From assembly GCF_014773385.1 (NCBI RefSeq), contig NZ_JACXAI010000024.1, positions 28,985-92,984 of the forward strand: DNA of 64,000 bases. The letters run 5' to 3'. A program made the position numbers and the translations under genes. The stretch comes from Metabacillus arenae (GTDB lineage: Bacteria; Bacillota; Bacilli; Bacillales; Bacillaceae). This document shows positions 8,438 through 17,242 of this stretch, in pieces; positions within the stretch are counted from its first letter, which is position 1, and every line of letters starts with the position of its first letter. A model generated the notes under the pieces. The model had not been told where the DNA came from. It saw nothing but the letters and a program-made list of their open reading frames with translations, and did not search any database.

Positions 8438-8577
8438 AAGAATAAAAAAGATCAGGTGCTGTAACACCTGACCATGGCAACTACATGCCGCAAAGTTAGC
8501 GGCTAACCAGCTTGTAATTAGGAAAAGAAGTAACTACCCATTAACCTGTGGTGAGGAGGGCGGTTACTTCTTTTTGT
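8438..8577 (+). ncRNA. Antisense antitoxin RNA, type I toxin-antitoxin copy 2
   Basis: It runs from the promoter at 8403-8431 to a hairpin terminator, GAAGTAAC (8527-8534) pairing with GTTACTTC (8563-8570), then TTTTT. It is convergent with the toxin gene at 8564-8665 and overlaps its 3' end. The central block CTACATGCCGCAAAGTTAGC is identical in both copies, so cross-regulation between them is possible. Confidence 0.7.
8440..8475 (-). terminator. Terminator of toxin mRNA, copy 2
   Basis: TCAGGTG (8452-8458) and CACCTGA (8465-8471) with six T on the minus strand, as in copy 1. Confidence 0.75.
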
Positions 8578-8665
8578 GTTGACTAAACATAACCACAACT
8601 GTCAGTACACCTATCAAAACTAAATTTGAATTTAGTGCAATAGATATTGCTTCATATGCCGTCAT
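8564..8665 (-). CDS. Small hydrophobic holin-like toxin, type I TA copy 2
   Basis: The 33-residue peptide begins MTAYEAISIALNSNLVLIG and ends in QHKKK. It has a single membrane segment and a basic tail, and differs from the copy at 2233-2334 at about eight positions, mostly conservative. The ribosome site GGGAGGTGG is again paired with CCACTTCCC in a leader hairpin (8670-8694). Conserved codons despite silent changes indicate a translated gene. Confidence 0.8.
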   Translation of the reverse strand: MTAYEAISIALNSNLVLIGVLTVVVMFSQHKKK

Positions 8666-8669
8666 TTTT

Positions 8670-8694
8670 CCACCTCCCTTCTTCAGGGAAGTGG
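8670..8694 (-). promoter_or_regulatory. Hairpin sequestering the toxin ribosome binding site, copy 2
   Basis: CCACTTCCCT pairs with GGGAGGTGG across a short loop on the toxin mRNA. The structure is preserved relative to copy 1 although the loop differs. Confidence 0.65.
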
Positions 8695-8835
8695 CTAACC
8701 GCCTTACCTGCTTTATGTAGTTGCATCTATTATCTTACCATAACTACTGCACTAAGAGAACATATGATCGCGTCTTTTTCTAAACCCGAACCGTAACCAA
8801 TTATTAAATGATAAATGTGTAAAACCTACACATCC

Positions 8836-9216
8836 TCACTTTTCAGCATAATAGTTAAACTCAATCAAATTGCCGTCTGGATCACTGACGTAAACCTGAT
8901 GCCATCCTGCGGCGTTGCTCGGAATGGTCAGCATCGAAATGTTTTGCTCTTCCATCCGCTTGATAAAGGCATCGATATCTGTAACACGAACTGCAAAGTG
9001 TCCGTCTTGGCTGTCCAGTTCAATTGTTCCTCTTAATGTTTTTCCTTCGTCATAAACAATCAAGTGCAATTGGGTGTTTCCTAATTGATACCATGCACCT
9101 TTTGTATCAAAATTCGGCCTCTCGATTTCTTCAAAACCAAGAACATTTCCATAAAAGTGTTTTGAACGTTCCAGATCTGTTACGATTAATGAAACATGGT
9201 GAATACTGGTATACAT
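8836..9216 (-). CDS. VOC superfamily protein (glyoxalase/dioxygenase fold)
   Basis: This 126-residue protein has two beta-alpha-beta-beta-beta modules. It starts MYTSIHHVSLIVTDLERSK and contains QLHLIVYDEG and the C-terminal VYVSDPDGNLIEFNYY. His7, the His of QLHLIV and the Glu of NLIEF are plausible metal ligands. Family members include glyoxalase I, fosfomycin-modifying enzymes and ring-cleavage dioxygenases; nothing here tells which reaction applies. It is a single gene with no operon partner. Confidence 0.8.
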   Translation of the reverse strand: MYTSIHHVSLIVTDLERSKHFYGNVLGFEEIERPNFDTKGAWYQLGNTQLHLIVYDEGKTLRGTIELDSQDGHFAVRVTDIDAFIKRMEEQNISMLTIPSNAAGWHQVYVSDPDGNLIEFNYYAEK

Positions 9217-9478
9217 AGTAAATTCTCCTTATTAATGACAGGTATTTTTCGGTTGATAACAATGCATTTTTCTGAGGACCTATTATCGTTCAACCGAGAA
9301 GAACTCCTTAAAGCTGATCATCCACCGCGGCTGCAGTTGAAAACTACTTACTACAGATACCCAAATAAAGGGTTTCGTTAGTGGTATAGTTCTAAGCATC
9401 TCATATCAGACATAATGATTATAGCCATGATATCCATAATTTTGTCAACTCGCTTAATTGAGTACATTTAGAAACTCA

Positions 9479-10957
9479 TTAACTTTTTACAAATACCGTT
9501 TTAATTGATGTGAAAAATTCTATTGCAGCTTGCCCTTGCTCTCGCGAATGGGAACTTGATTGCTTCATTCCACCAAATGGTGCTTGAAGTTCAACTCCAG
9601 CTGACTCAGAATTAATACGGATAAGCCCTGCGTCCATTTCATTGATAAAGGATAACATTTTACTGATATCTTTAGTGAAAATCGATGCACTTAAGCCATA
9701 TTGAACATCATTGGCAATTTGTAATGCCTCTTCAATCGTTTCAAATTTCATAAGGGCTAGGACAGGCCCAAAGATTTCCTCTTGAGCAATGGTCATCTTG
9801 CTATGAATGTTTTCAAATACACTTGGTTCAATATAGAATCCCTCCTTACATTCTCCGGATTCCACTCTCTTACCACCATAAATTAATTTAGCTCCTTCTT
9901 CGACACCTTTATCAATATAAGAAAGAACAGTGTTTAGTTGGTTTTCACTGGCACAAGGTCCCATCCATGTTTCTTCATTTAAACCGTTACCAACCCTTAT
10001 TTCTTTTACCTTTTTGATAAGCTTTTCTTTGAACGTTTCATATATACCGCTTTGTACAATAACCCGGCTAGTAGCTGTACATTTCTGCCCTGTTGACCGT
10101 AGTCCTCCACTGATAGCAGCATCGACAGCTTGATCCAGATCAGCATCATTAACTACAATTAAAGGGTTTTTTCCACCCATTTCAAGTTGGTATTTTGCAC
10201 CGCGTTTAAACGCTCCTAGGCCTACTTGTTTACCAACCTCGCCTGATCCAGTAAATGTAATCCCATTAATAGAACGGTTGTCAACAATCCCCTGGCCAAT
10301 TATAGAACCAGAACCGGTAACCATATTGATAACCCCTTTTGGAATTTTTGCTTCATGAAAGCATTCCACAACTTTAGAAGCAGTTACAGCTGTCTCTTGG
10401 GCCGGCTTAAAGATAACAGAGTTTCCATATATTAGAGCAGGTGCGATTTTCCATATCGGTATGGCTACTGGAAAGTTCCATGGAGTGATAACACCTACTA
10501 CTCCAAGCGGGACACGAGTTGTAAACATTAGTGCTTCAGAATCAGTTGATGGAATAACATCGCCTACCTTCCGTACCCCTTCGCCTCCATAATATCGGAG
10601 AATTGATACTCCTCTAGCTGTTTCTGCTTTTGCTTCATTTAATGTCTTACCCATTTCTCTAGTCATTGTTTCTGCAATGTCATTCAACCTTTTCTCAAGG
10701 ATATCAGCTGCTTTATAAAGGTACTCCCCGCGAATAGCCCCAGATTGTTGACTCCAAGATAATTGGGCTTTTTTTGCTGAGATTACCGCTTGATCTAAAT
10801 CTTCTATTGCAGAATGTTGAATATAGCCAACAATCTCATTTTTATTTGCAGGATTAATGCTTTTATCTGTTTTATTAAAGATACCAGATGCCCATTCACC
10901 GTCAATATAATTAAGATATGTCTTAACGTTAGTTCCTGTGCTTTGCATGTATTCCAT
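9479..10957 (-). CDS. Aldehyde dehydrogenase (alpha-ketoglutarate semialdehyde dehydrogenase-like)
   Basis: The protein has 492 residues with the full ALDH signature: [10 protein letters not shown] (Asn161), LEMGGKNP (Glu259) and GQKCTATSR (catalytic Cys293). It resembles YcbD/GucD-type enzymes that oxidise 2,5-dioxovalerate in sugar-acid catabolism. It is the last gene of a minus-strand run after tctCBA, with only 27 bp separating it from tctA, so it probably oxidises an aldehyde made from the imported carboxylate. The substrate is inferred from context only. Confidence 0.85.
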   Translation of the reverse strand: MEYMQSTGTNVKTYLNYIDGEWASGIFNKTDKSINPANKNEIVGYIQHSAIEDLDQAVISAKKAQLSWSQQSGAIRGEYLYKAADILEKRLNDIAETMTREMGKTLNEAKAETARGVSILRYYGGEGVRKVGDVIPSTDSEALMFTTRVPLGVVGVITPWNFPVAIPIWKIAPALIYGNSVIFKPAQETAVTASKVVECFHEAKIPKGVINMVTGSGSIIGQGIVDNRSINGITFTGSGEVGKQVGLGAFKRGAKYQLEMGGKNPLIVVNDADLDQAVDAAISGGLRSTGQKCTATSRVIVQSGIYETFKEKLIKKVKEIRVGNGLNEETWMGPCASENQLNTVLSYIDKGVEEGAKLIYGGKRVESGECKEGFYIEPSVFENIHSKMTIAQEEIFGPVLALMKFETIEEALQIANDVQYGLSASIFTKDISKMLSFINEMDAGLIRINSESAGVELQAPFGGMKQSSSHSREQGQAAIEFFTSIKTVFVKS

Positions 10958-10984
10958 CCTTCCTCTATAAAAAATCTTTAGTTT

Positions 10985-12457
10985 CTAGCCAATATTATTG
11001 GTGCTTTTTCTCAGCCAAAGCGTACTTATGATTAAAATAATCCCTAGTGCAAGAATTCCAAGAAAGATCGGACGTTGAAAAAACATAAGAAAATTATTTT
11101 CATACATGACTAGGCCCCTTCTTAAATTTGATTCAATCATCGGAGCTAAAATCAGGGCTAGCATTAAAGGAGCAATAGGATAATCAAATTTCTTCAGTAA
11201 AAACCCTATCACCCCAAATAAACACATCATACCGATGTCAAAGATATTGTTATTAACAGCGAATGATCCTATTAAACAAAACATAATCACACATGGATAA
11301 ATTATTTTAGTTGGCTGTGAAATAATCTTAACTATTGAATTAGTTAGAGATATTCCATATAAAAACACTAATACATTTGCAATTAAAACGCTGGCGAACA
11401 TTGCCCAAACAAAGTCAGGATTATTTTGAAAAAGTAAAGGACCTGGTTCTAAACCCTGTATAAGCAAAAAAGCGATTAACATGGCTGTTTGACCATCACC
11501 TGGAATTCCAAAGGTCATCATCGGAATTAAAGCTCCACCTACATTGGCATTGTTAGCAGCTTCAGATGCTACTACACCTTTCAGTTCTCCTTTTCCATAT
11601 TTGTCATCTTTTTTTGCAAAACGAGTGGCAACATCATAGCTTGCCCATGAGGCAATATCGGCACCTGCTCCTGGAATTGCTCCTATAAATGTACCTATAG
11701 AAGAGGAACGGAATAAAGTTCCCATAATTCTTTTCCATTCAAAAGATTTCAATTTTATTCGATACTTAAAATTCTTACTTTTGCTTTGATAGGAATCATT
11801 TACAAATGAAAAAACTTCTGATAAACCAAAAAGACCAATCAACGCTGGAATATATGAAATCCCATTTGTTAAGTTTGAGTTTTCAAATGTGTATCTAGAA
11901 AAACCGCTTATTGGATCAATTCCAATTGTGGCAATCATAAAACCAAGTAAGGCAACAGCCAATCCTTTGACTAGTTGCTTTCCTGATATTGATAGGATGA
12001 TAGAAATCCCTAGAATACCTAAAGCAAAATATTCCGGGGAACTAAATTTCAACCCAACCTTTGCTATATAGGGTGCTAGTGTAATCAATATCGCACCACT
12101 AAATAACCCTCCTACGGCTGAAGCTAAGAAACTAACATTTAACGCCTTTTGACTTTCTCCTTGCCGGGATAAACAATAACCATCAATAGCTGTTGCTGCT
12201 GATGCTGGTGTTCCAGGAATATTTAAACATATTGCTGATATTGAACCGCCAGCTATTCCGCCAATGTATATCCCCATTAGCATACAAATAGCTACTATTG
12301 GGTCAAACCCGAAAGTTAAAGGAGCTAATATCGCTAATGCCATAGTCGATGTTAACCCTGGAATTGCCCCTAAAATCATCCCAAACAAAGTTCCTATTAA
12401 TACTGCAAAAAAAGTCCAACCACTAAAAACAGTAAGAAATCCTTGAAAGAGTTCCAT
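10985..12457 (-). CDS. tctA: Tripartite tricarboxylate transporter, large membrane subunit TctA
   Basis: The protein has 490 residues and about twelve membrane helices. It shows the TctA signatures GAIPGLTSTMALAILAP near the N-terminus and a second inverted-repeat motif FIGAIPGAGADIASW near residue 255, plus GVVASEAANNANVGG. With TctB (12471-12917) and the binding protein TctC it forms a secondary, sodium- or proton-driven carboxylate importer. The 13-bp gap from tctB and short gap to the dehydrogenase indicate one transcript. Confidence 0.93.
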   Translation of the reverse strand: MELFQGFLTVFSGWTFFAVLIGTLFGMILGAIPGLTSTMALAILAPLTFGFDPIVAICMLMGIYIGGIAGGSISAICLNIPGTPASAATAIDGYCLSRQGESQKALNVSFLASAVGGLFSGAILITLAPYIAKVGLKFSSPEYFALGILGISIILSISGKQLVKGLAVALLGFMIATIGIDPISGFSRYTFENSNLTNGISYIPALIGLFGLSEVFSFVNDSYQSKSKNFKYRIKLKSFEWKRIMGTLFRSSSIGTFIGAIPGAGADIASWASYDVATRFAKKDDKYGKGELKGVVASEAANNANVGGALIPMMTFGIPGDGQTAMLIAFLLIQGLEPGPLLFQNNPDFVWAMFASVLIANVLVFLYGISLTNSIVKIISQPTKIIYPCVIMFCLIGSFAVNNNIFDIGMMCLFGVIGFLLKKFDYPIAPLMLALILAPMIESNLRRGLVMYENNFLMFFQRPIFLGILALGIILIISTLWLRKSTNNIG

Positions 12458-12470
12458 ATATTTAGCCCCT

Positions 12471-12917
12471 TTACATTAAATCTAAAGGTACATTCAAAAA
12501 TAACTTAAACAAACCATACATTGAAAACGTCAAAATGACAGAATAAATAATTGGGCGAAAAATTCCCTTATTATCATATAAACGAAAGGTTAAAAATAGG
12601 AAAATTAGACTCATACCAATGAATCCGATCACTGGTAATAATATTAAATATATAGCTAAATAGATTACTAAAAAAAGATGTTTTCTTCCAATGCGAAAAG
12701 CCGGATTTTCCTCTTTAGCTTCCTCTACCTTTCTATGTTTAAAGACTATAATTAAGCTGCAAACCAGCATTCCTCCTGATAAAACTAAAGGAAGAAAAGA
12801 AGGACCTGGTTCATTTCCTCCTTTTGGAAACCCTATGGCTAAGAATCCATATATTATTGAAAGGAGGAACAGAGCCCACCCTATTACAGCTTCACGATTA
12901 AAGAATGAATATTTCAT
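12471..12917 (-). CDS. tctB: Tripartite tricarboxylate transporter, small membrane subunit TctB
   Basis: It has 148 residues when started at the ATG at 12917, which has GGAGG eight bases upstream; an upstream in-frame extension to 12977 enters repeat DNA and is not favoured. The protein has four membrane helices in the usual TctB pattern (GWALFLLSIIYGFLA, GPSFLPLVLSGGM, then two C-terminal helices). The GPSFLP motif is typical of TctB. It pairs with TctA just downstream. Confidence 0.88.
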   Translation of the reverse strand: MKYSFFNREAVIGWALFLLSIIYGFLAIGFPKGGNEPGPSFLPLVLSGGMLVCSLIIVFKHRKVEEAKEENPAFRIGRKHLFLVIYLAIYLILLPVIGFIGMSLIFLFLTFRLYDNKGIFRPIIYSVILTFSMYGLFKLFLNVPLDLM

Positions 12918-12943
12918 CCTCCATACCTCCAAATAGTATAATG

Positions 12944-13330
12944 AGAAAAGCGTAAGGCGCCCGTTTATCGTCGACAAGCATTCGGGCGAGCCGGCAAAAA
13001 GGTTGTTCTTTAACCTTCTTGCCGGTTTGGCTTATGACCTAAGGGCCGATGGCGCCGGGAGCTAGACACTAAAACAAAGAACGAAAAGCCCAGAGCGCTA
13101 GTCCTTCGGCGACAAGCACAAGGAGCCGGCATGAAAGTTGTTCTTTAACCTTCTTGACGGATTGACCCTGAGACCTAGGGGCTGATGGCGCTCGAGCTGG
13201 ACAATAAGGAAAAGCGGAAGCGTCTTGAACAGCCCCGACAAGCACAAGACGAGCCTCCCGAAAAGGCTGCTTTTGCCTTTTTGGGAGGATTGGCTTTTGA
13301 CCTCGAGGGGCTAGGCGCTGGAGCTGGACA
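12944..13330. repeat. Three tandem degenerate copies of a ~125-bp Bacillus-type intergenic repeat
   Basis: Copies at about 12944-13068, 13083-13203 and 13209-13330 each begin GAAAAGC, contain CGACAAGCA and a strong central hairpin, and end GAGCTGGACA or GAGCTAGACA. In copy A the stem is GCCGGCAA/TTGCCGG; in copy C it is CCTCCC/GGGAGG. They are much more GC-rich than the surrounding genes. Similar elements are scattered between genes in many Bacillus genomes. They separate tctC from tctB. Confidence 0.8.
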
Positions 13331-13405
13331 AAGATACCACTCTTTATCACGTTAATACTTTAATTAACTTAAATTTTCTAAACTGAGGAAAAAAAATTAT
13401 ATTTT

Positions 13406-14416
13406 TTATTCTTTTGTTTTACTAACTTCTTTTGCTAATTCCTCAAAAAACGGTCGTTGTCCTTCCACAAATTGGGTAAATTCCTCCGTGTTCATATATC
13501 TGATAGTAAGTCCTCTCTCTTTCATAAAACTTTGAAAATCTTCTTCTTTTACAGCCTTAGCAAATGCATCATGTAGAATCTGAACGGCTTCATCTGGGGT
13601 ATCAGCTGGAACTCCTAAACCTCTCCAAGTTCCAATGCTTAAATCGATTCCCTTTTCTTTCAGTGTCGGAACATCAGAAAATTTTTCAGATCTCTCTTCA
13701 GCCATAACAGCAAGAATTCTTAATGTACCTGTTTCGACCTGGGATGATACTTCCGGCGGACTTGCTACAAATGCATCGATATGTCCGCCTAAAGCAGCTT
13801 GTAAAGTAGGGGCAGCACCATCAAAGGGAACATGTTTTAATTCAACCTCAGCTTTATTGGCAAAAGCTGCCGCAGATAAATGCCATATGTTCCCAAATCC
13901 TGAATTACCAATGCTGATTTTTCCTGGTTTGTCTTTTGCCGCTTTAATAAAATCTTCTATTGTTTCGAATTCTGAGTTCGCCGGTACTACAATTGCCGCT
14001 GGATCTTCGTTCATAAGGATGAATGGCTTAAAATCATCTGGGGAGAAAGAAGCTTTTTGAAAGATTGGTAAAGTAAAAATTTCCGATGTATAGGAGTGAA
14101 TAGTCAGCCCGTTCGCCTTTTTAGTTGCCGTTTGTGAAAATCCAACACTCCCGCCTGCACCAGTTACATTAACAACATTAATATTTTTATCCAAATATTC
14201 TTGAGCAGCTTCTGCAATAGCTCTATGCGTTAAATCGGTCCCGCCCCCTGCAGCTACTGGCACAATATCCGTTATATCACCATTTGGCAAAGAGTAATCT
14301 TTCGAGGAATTTTTTCCGTTTTGATTATTAGAGCTCATTTCTGAACATCCAGAAATAAAAGCGCTTACAAAAATAACAGATAATACACAAAGGAACGTTT
14401 TAAATATTTTTTTCAC
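13406..14416 (-). CDS. tctC: Tripartite tricarboxylate transporter substrate-binding lipoprotein TctC
   Basis: The protein has 336 residues and a lipoprotein signal (MKKIFKTFLCVLSVIF, lipobox FISGC, Cys24), then the TctC/Bug fold. Recognisable parts are IVPVAAGGGTDLTHR, NVTGAGGSVGF and HVPFDGAAPTLQAALGGHIDA. It captures a carboxylate outside the membrane for TctAB. It lies upstream of tctB but is separated by about 490 bp of repeats. It sits next to the GntR regulator, in the same direction (21 bp gap). Confidence 0.9.
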   Translation of the reverse strand: MKKIFKTFLCVLSVIFVSAFISGCSEMSSNNQNGKNSSKDYSLPNGDITDIVPVAAGGGTDLTHRAIAEAAQEYLDKNINVVNVTGAGGSVGFSQTATKKANGLTIHSYTSEIFTLPIFQKASFSPDDFKPFILMNEDPAAIVVPANSEFETIEDFIKAAKDKPGKISIGNSGFGNIWHLSAAAFANKAEVELKHVPFDGAAPTLQAALGGHIDAFVASPPEVSSQVETGTLRILAVMAEERSEKFSDVPTLKEKGIDLSIGTWRGLGVPADTPDEAVQILHDAFAKAVKEEDFQSFMKERGLTIRYMNTEEFTQFVEGQRPFFEELAKEVSKTKE

Positions 14417-14437
14417 AATTCTTCCCCCCGTTTTATG

Positions 14438-15085
14438 TTAATCAGATGTAATATCTTCAATAACTGCTACTTTAACTTCTTCTATATGTGTCTTTATTAG
14501 ATCAGCAGCTAAACTTATATCATAATTATGCATAGCATCTAAAATCTCGCGATGCCTAATGCTTGATTTGTATGGTCTTTGTTGTCCCGTTGCACCAAGA
14601 ATTCGAAACCAATGAATATGACTGTCTATTGTATCCTTTACTCTTTGAATATATCTATTTTTCGAATAATCAAAAATGATCTTGTGTATTTCGATATCCG
14701 TTGCAAAGAAAGGTTGGTAGTTTCCTTCAAATATTTGTTTTTCAGCTGAAATTACTTTGTTTTTCAAGTCAATAATATTTTTTTCCGGAATATGAGGTAT
14801 TGCCAGCTGAATTGCCTTCCATTCAATCGCTTGTCTTAAGTCATATACTTGGATAATCTCCTCTTTACTTGGCTTTGACACATATGTCCCAGAACGTGGT
14901 TTAACTGTAACTAGACCTTCAAACTGAAGCTTATTTAATGCTTCTTTTAAAGGAGTTTTACTAATTTGATACTGGTTTTGAACTTCTTCAACATTAATTT
15001 TACTTCCCGGTGGAATTTCATTATTTATAATTTGTTCTTTTAGAATTCTATAGATTTGTTCGGAAAATTTCTCTTTATTAATCAT
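14438..15085 (-). CDS. GntR family regulator, FCD subfamily
   Basis: It has 215 residues. The winged helix shows IPPGSKINVEEVQNQYQISK and ALNKLQFEGLVTVKPRSGTYV; the C-terminal all-helical FCD domain has the metal/ligand residues IEIHKIIF, SHIHWFR and SIRHREIL. It is divergent from the lyase-dhaKL genes and lies upstream of the tct genes, so it probably senses an intermediate and controls both directions. A candidate operator overlaps the divergent promoter at 15202-15229. Confidence 0.88.
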   Translation of the reverse strand: MINKEKFSEQIYRILKEQIINNEIPPGSKINVEEVQNQYQISKTPLKEALNKLQFEGLVTVKPRSGTYVSKPSKEEIIQVYDLRQAIEWKAIQLAIPHIPEKNIIDLKNKVISAEKQIFEGNYQPFFATDIEIHKIIFDYSKNRYIQRVKDTIDSHIHWFRILGATGQQRPYKSSIRHREILDAMHNYDISLAADLIKTHIEEVKVAVIEDITSD

Positions 15086-15171
15086 TGGATAATCCCCACC
15101 TTTAACTCACTAAAACTTATTAAAACATCTTATTTACATTTTTATCAACTCTCCTTTTTTAAAAATAGTGT

Positions 15172-15200
15172 TTGATTTTTCTAAAAATTCATTTTATAAT
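15172..15200 (+). promoter_or_regulatory. Sigma-A promoter of the lyase-dhaK-dhaL operon
   Basis: TTGATT (15172-15177), 17 bp, TATAAT (15195-15200). The expected start site is near 15206, inside the candidate GntR operator. Confidence 0.65.
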
Positions 15201-15201
15201 G

Positions 15202-15229
15202 ATCTGGAATCTGAAATCTGGAATTCCAG
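15202..15229. promoter_or_regulatory. Candidate GntR operator
   Basis: The perfect palindrome CTGGAATTCCAG (15218-15229) and a partial copy, ATCTGGAAT (15202-15210), sit at the predicted transcription start. Their position implies repression when the GntR protein is bound. Binding is inferred. Confidence 0.5.
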
Positions 15230-15286
15230 TTTTAGAATAACACACCTTATTCAAAATAGTCAAAATATTTTTAGGAGGTTTTGTTA

Positions 15287-16186
15287 ATGAAAAATGTAAA
15301 AATTGATGGTGTCATCTCTACAATTGTAACCCCTTTCAATGCGGACGATTCGGTGAATGAAGAAATGCTTAGGAATGAAGTTCGTTATATTCTTGATTCA
15401 GAAGTAGATGGAATATGCGCTTGTGGTTCGACTGGTGAGGGTCATACGTTAACAATCGAAGAAAGTGCCCGGATTTGTGAAATTGTTGTTGAAGAGGTAA
15501 AAGGGAAAATTCCAGTGGTTGGGGGAATCATTCAAAATTCCACCCATCAAGTAATTAAATACGGTAAGGCTCTTAAGGATGTGGGAGTAGATGCCCTACA
15601 GATTACCCCAGTTCATTACCTCTTTGATCCTGGAATCGAGGGAACAATCAATTATTTCAAAGAGCTTGGTGAAGTGCTTGATATGCCAATTATTATCTAC
15701 AATGTCGTTCCATGGGCCCTTATTCCGATTGAAGTCATTGAAGACTTAGCAGAACTGCCTCACGTAATCGGAATAAAACAAAGTGCAGGAGAAATGCATT
15801 TGTTAGCAGATCTTCTAATAAAAGTTAAAGGAAAAATTACCATTTTAGCTGCAATTGATGACCTCCACTACCCAGCATTCGTTATGGGAGTAGATGGGAC
15901 TTTAGCAGCAATTCCAACAGTTACTCCTCATCTTACTGTCCAACTGTGGAAAGAAGTACAAAACGGAAACTATGAAAAAGCATTGAAATTACACGAGACG
16001 ATCCTTCCTATTTGGAATGCGATAAAAGAGCCTAACATGCCTTCAAAACTTAAGGAAGCACTTCGTTTACAAGGAAGAAATGTTGGTAAAGCCCGAAAAC
16101 CAATTCAGCCTGTGACAAAAGAGGAATCAGAAAAAATTTATGAGGCCTTAAAGAATGCCGGATTACTTGCAAAAAGCTTAAGTTGA
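15287..16186 (+). CDS. Dihydrodipicolinate synthase/N-acetylneuraminate lyase family aldolase or dehydratase
   Basis: It has 299 residues from the ATG at 15287 (AGGAGG eight bases upstream; an in-frame TTG at 15281 is too close). The TIM-barrel family marks are GSTGE (47-51), the tyrosine in IIIYNVVP (Tyr138) and the Schiff-base lysine in IGIKQS (Lys164). The biosynthetic enzyme normally sits with dap/asd genes. Here the operon with DhaK and DhaL, opposite a carboxylate importer and ALDH, points to a catabolic retro-aldolase or dehydratase acting on a 2-keto acid. Confidence 0.85.
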   Translation: MKNVKIDGVISTIVTPFNADDSVNEEMLRNEVRYILDSEVDGICACGSTGEGHTLTIEESARICEIVVEEVKGKIPVVGGIIQNSTHQVIKYGKALKDVGVDALQITPVHYLFDPGIEGTINYFKELGEVLDMPIIIYNVVPWALIPIEVIEDLAELPHVIGIKQSAGEMHLLADLLIKVKGKITILAAIDDLHYPAFVMGVDGTLAAIPTVTPHLTVQLWKEVQNGNYEKALKLHETILPIWNAIKEPNMPSKLKEALRLQGRNVGKARKPIQPVTKEESEKIYEALKNAGLLAKSLS

Positions 16187-16219
16187 TGTGGTTAAATTTT
16201 CAACAAAGGAGGATAAATA

Positions 16220-17224
16220 TTGAAAAAATTCATAAACGATCCAGATGATTTCGTAGATGAAATGTTAGAGGGTATACTGCTTGCCAACCCTAATCACCTT
16301 AGAAGTATTCGGGACGATAATCGAGGACTTGTAAGAATTGATGCTCCAGTGAAAAATAAGGTCGCTATTGTTACTGGTGGAGGCTCAGGACATCTCCCTC
16401 TCTTTCTGGGATATGTTGGTAAAGGAATGTTAGATGGGGCGTCAGTGGGAGAAGTTTTTGCTGCCTCAAGTGTCCAACAAATGCTTGATGTTACAAGAGC
16501 TGTAGATGGTGGTGAAGGAGTCCTCTATGTTTATGGAAACTACAGTGGGGATGTAATGAATTTTGAGATGGCTGCTGAGTTAGCCGAAACCGAAGGAATT
16601 CGTGTTGAAAGTGTTGTTGCAAGAGATGATGTAGGATCAATGCCAAAAGAATTTGAAGATCAAAGAAGAGGCGTTGCCGGGATCTTTTATTTATATAAAA
16701 TTGCTTCTGCAAAAGCAGCAACTGGTGCCAGTTTAGATGAGGTTAAGGCTGTTACAGAAAAAGTAAACAATTCAGTTCGTTCCATTGGCGTTGCACTTTC
16801 TCCTTGCATTTTACCATCGGTAGGTAAACCTAACTTCAAGCTTGGAGAAGACGAAATGGAAATTGGCATGGGGATCCATGGAGAACCGGGAATAAAGAGG
16901 GGAAAAATTGATTCAGCTGATAAAATAGCTGAATCTTTGGTAGTTGCTATATTAGAAGATTTATATACCAACCAAGAAATTAAAGAAGTATCTGTCCTAG
17001 TAAACGGTCTTGGTTCTACCCCATTAGAAGAGCTTTATGTTGTATACAGAAAGATCCATCATCATTTAGAAAATAAAGGTATTAAAGTTTACAAAGTTTT
17101 TATTGGAGAGTATGCAACATCTTTAGAAATGACTGGTCTTTCCGTTTCACTGTTAAATCTAGATGAAGAACTAAAAGACCTTCTTGATATGCCCTTTGAA
17201 ACTCCTTTTCATGTTCAACAATAA
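16220..17224 (+). CDS. dhaK: Dihydroxyacetone kinase-type subunit DhaK
   Basis: It has 334 residues from a TTG start with AAAGGAGG seven bases upstream. It shows VTGGGSGH (51-58), NYSGDVMNF with Asp111, and GMGIHGEPG in which His220 should form the covalent hemiaminal with the substrate ketone. DhaK binds a short ketose or triose for phosphorylation by DhaL. No DhaM phosphotransferase gene follows, so the pair may use ATP. The natural substrate may be dihydroxyacetone or a tetrulose released or derived from the lyase product. Confidence 0.9.
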   Translation: MKKFINDPDDFVDEMLEGILLANPNHLRSIRDDNRGLVRIDAPVKNKVAIVTGGGSGHLPLFLGYVGKGMLDGASVGEVFAASSVQQMLDVTRAVDGGEGVLYVYGNYSGDVMNFEMAAELAETEGIRVESVVARDDVGSMPKEFEDQRRGVAGIFYLYKIASAKAATGASLDEVKAVTEKVNNSVRSIGVALSPCILPSVGKPNFKLGEDEMEIGMGIHGEPGIKRGKIDSADKIAESLVVAILEDLYTNQEIKEVSVLVNGLGSTPLEELYVVYRKIHHHLENKGIKVYKVFIGEYATSLEMTGLSVSLLNLDEELKDLLDMPFETPFHVQQ

Positions 17225-17242
17225 AAATAGGAGGCTCTTATT

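Noticed and set aside
13069..13350. Minus-strand 93-codon frame
   Set aside because: It consists of the GC-rich intergenic repeats and has no coding character.
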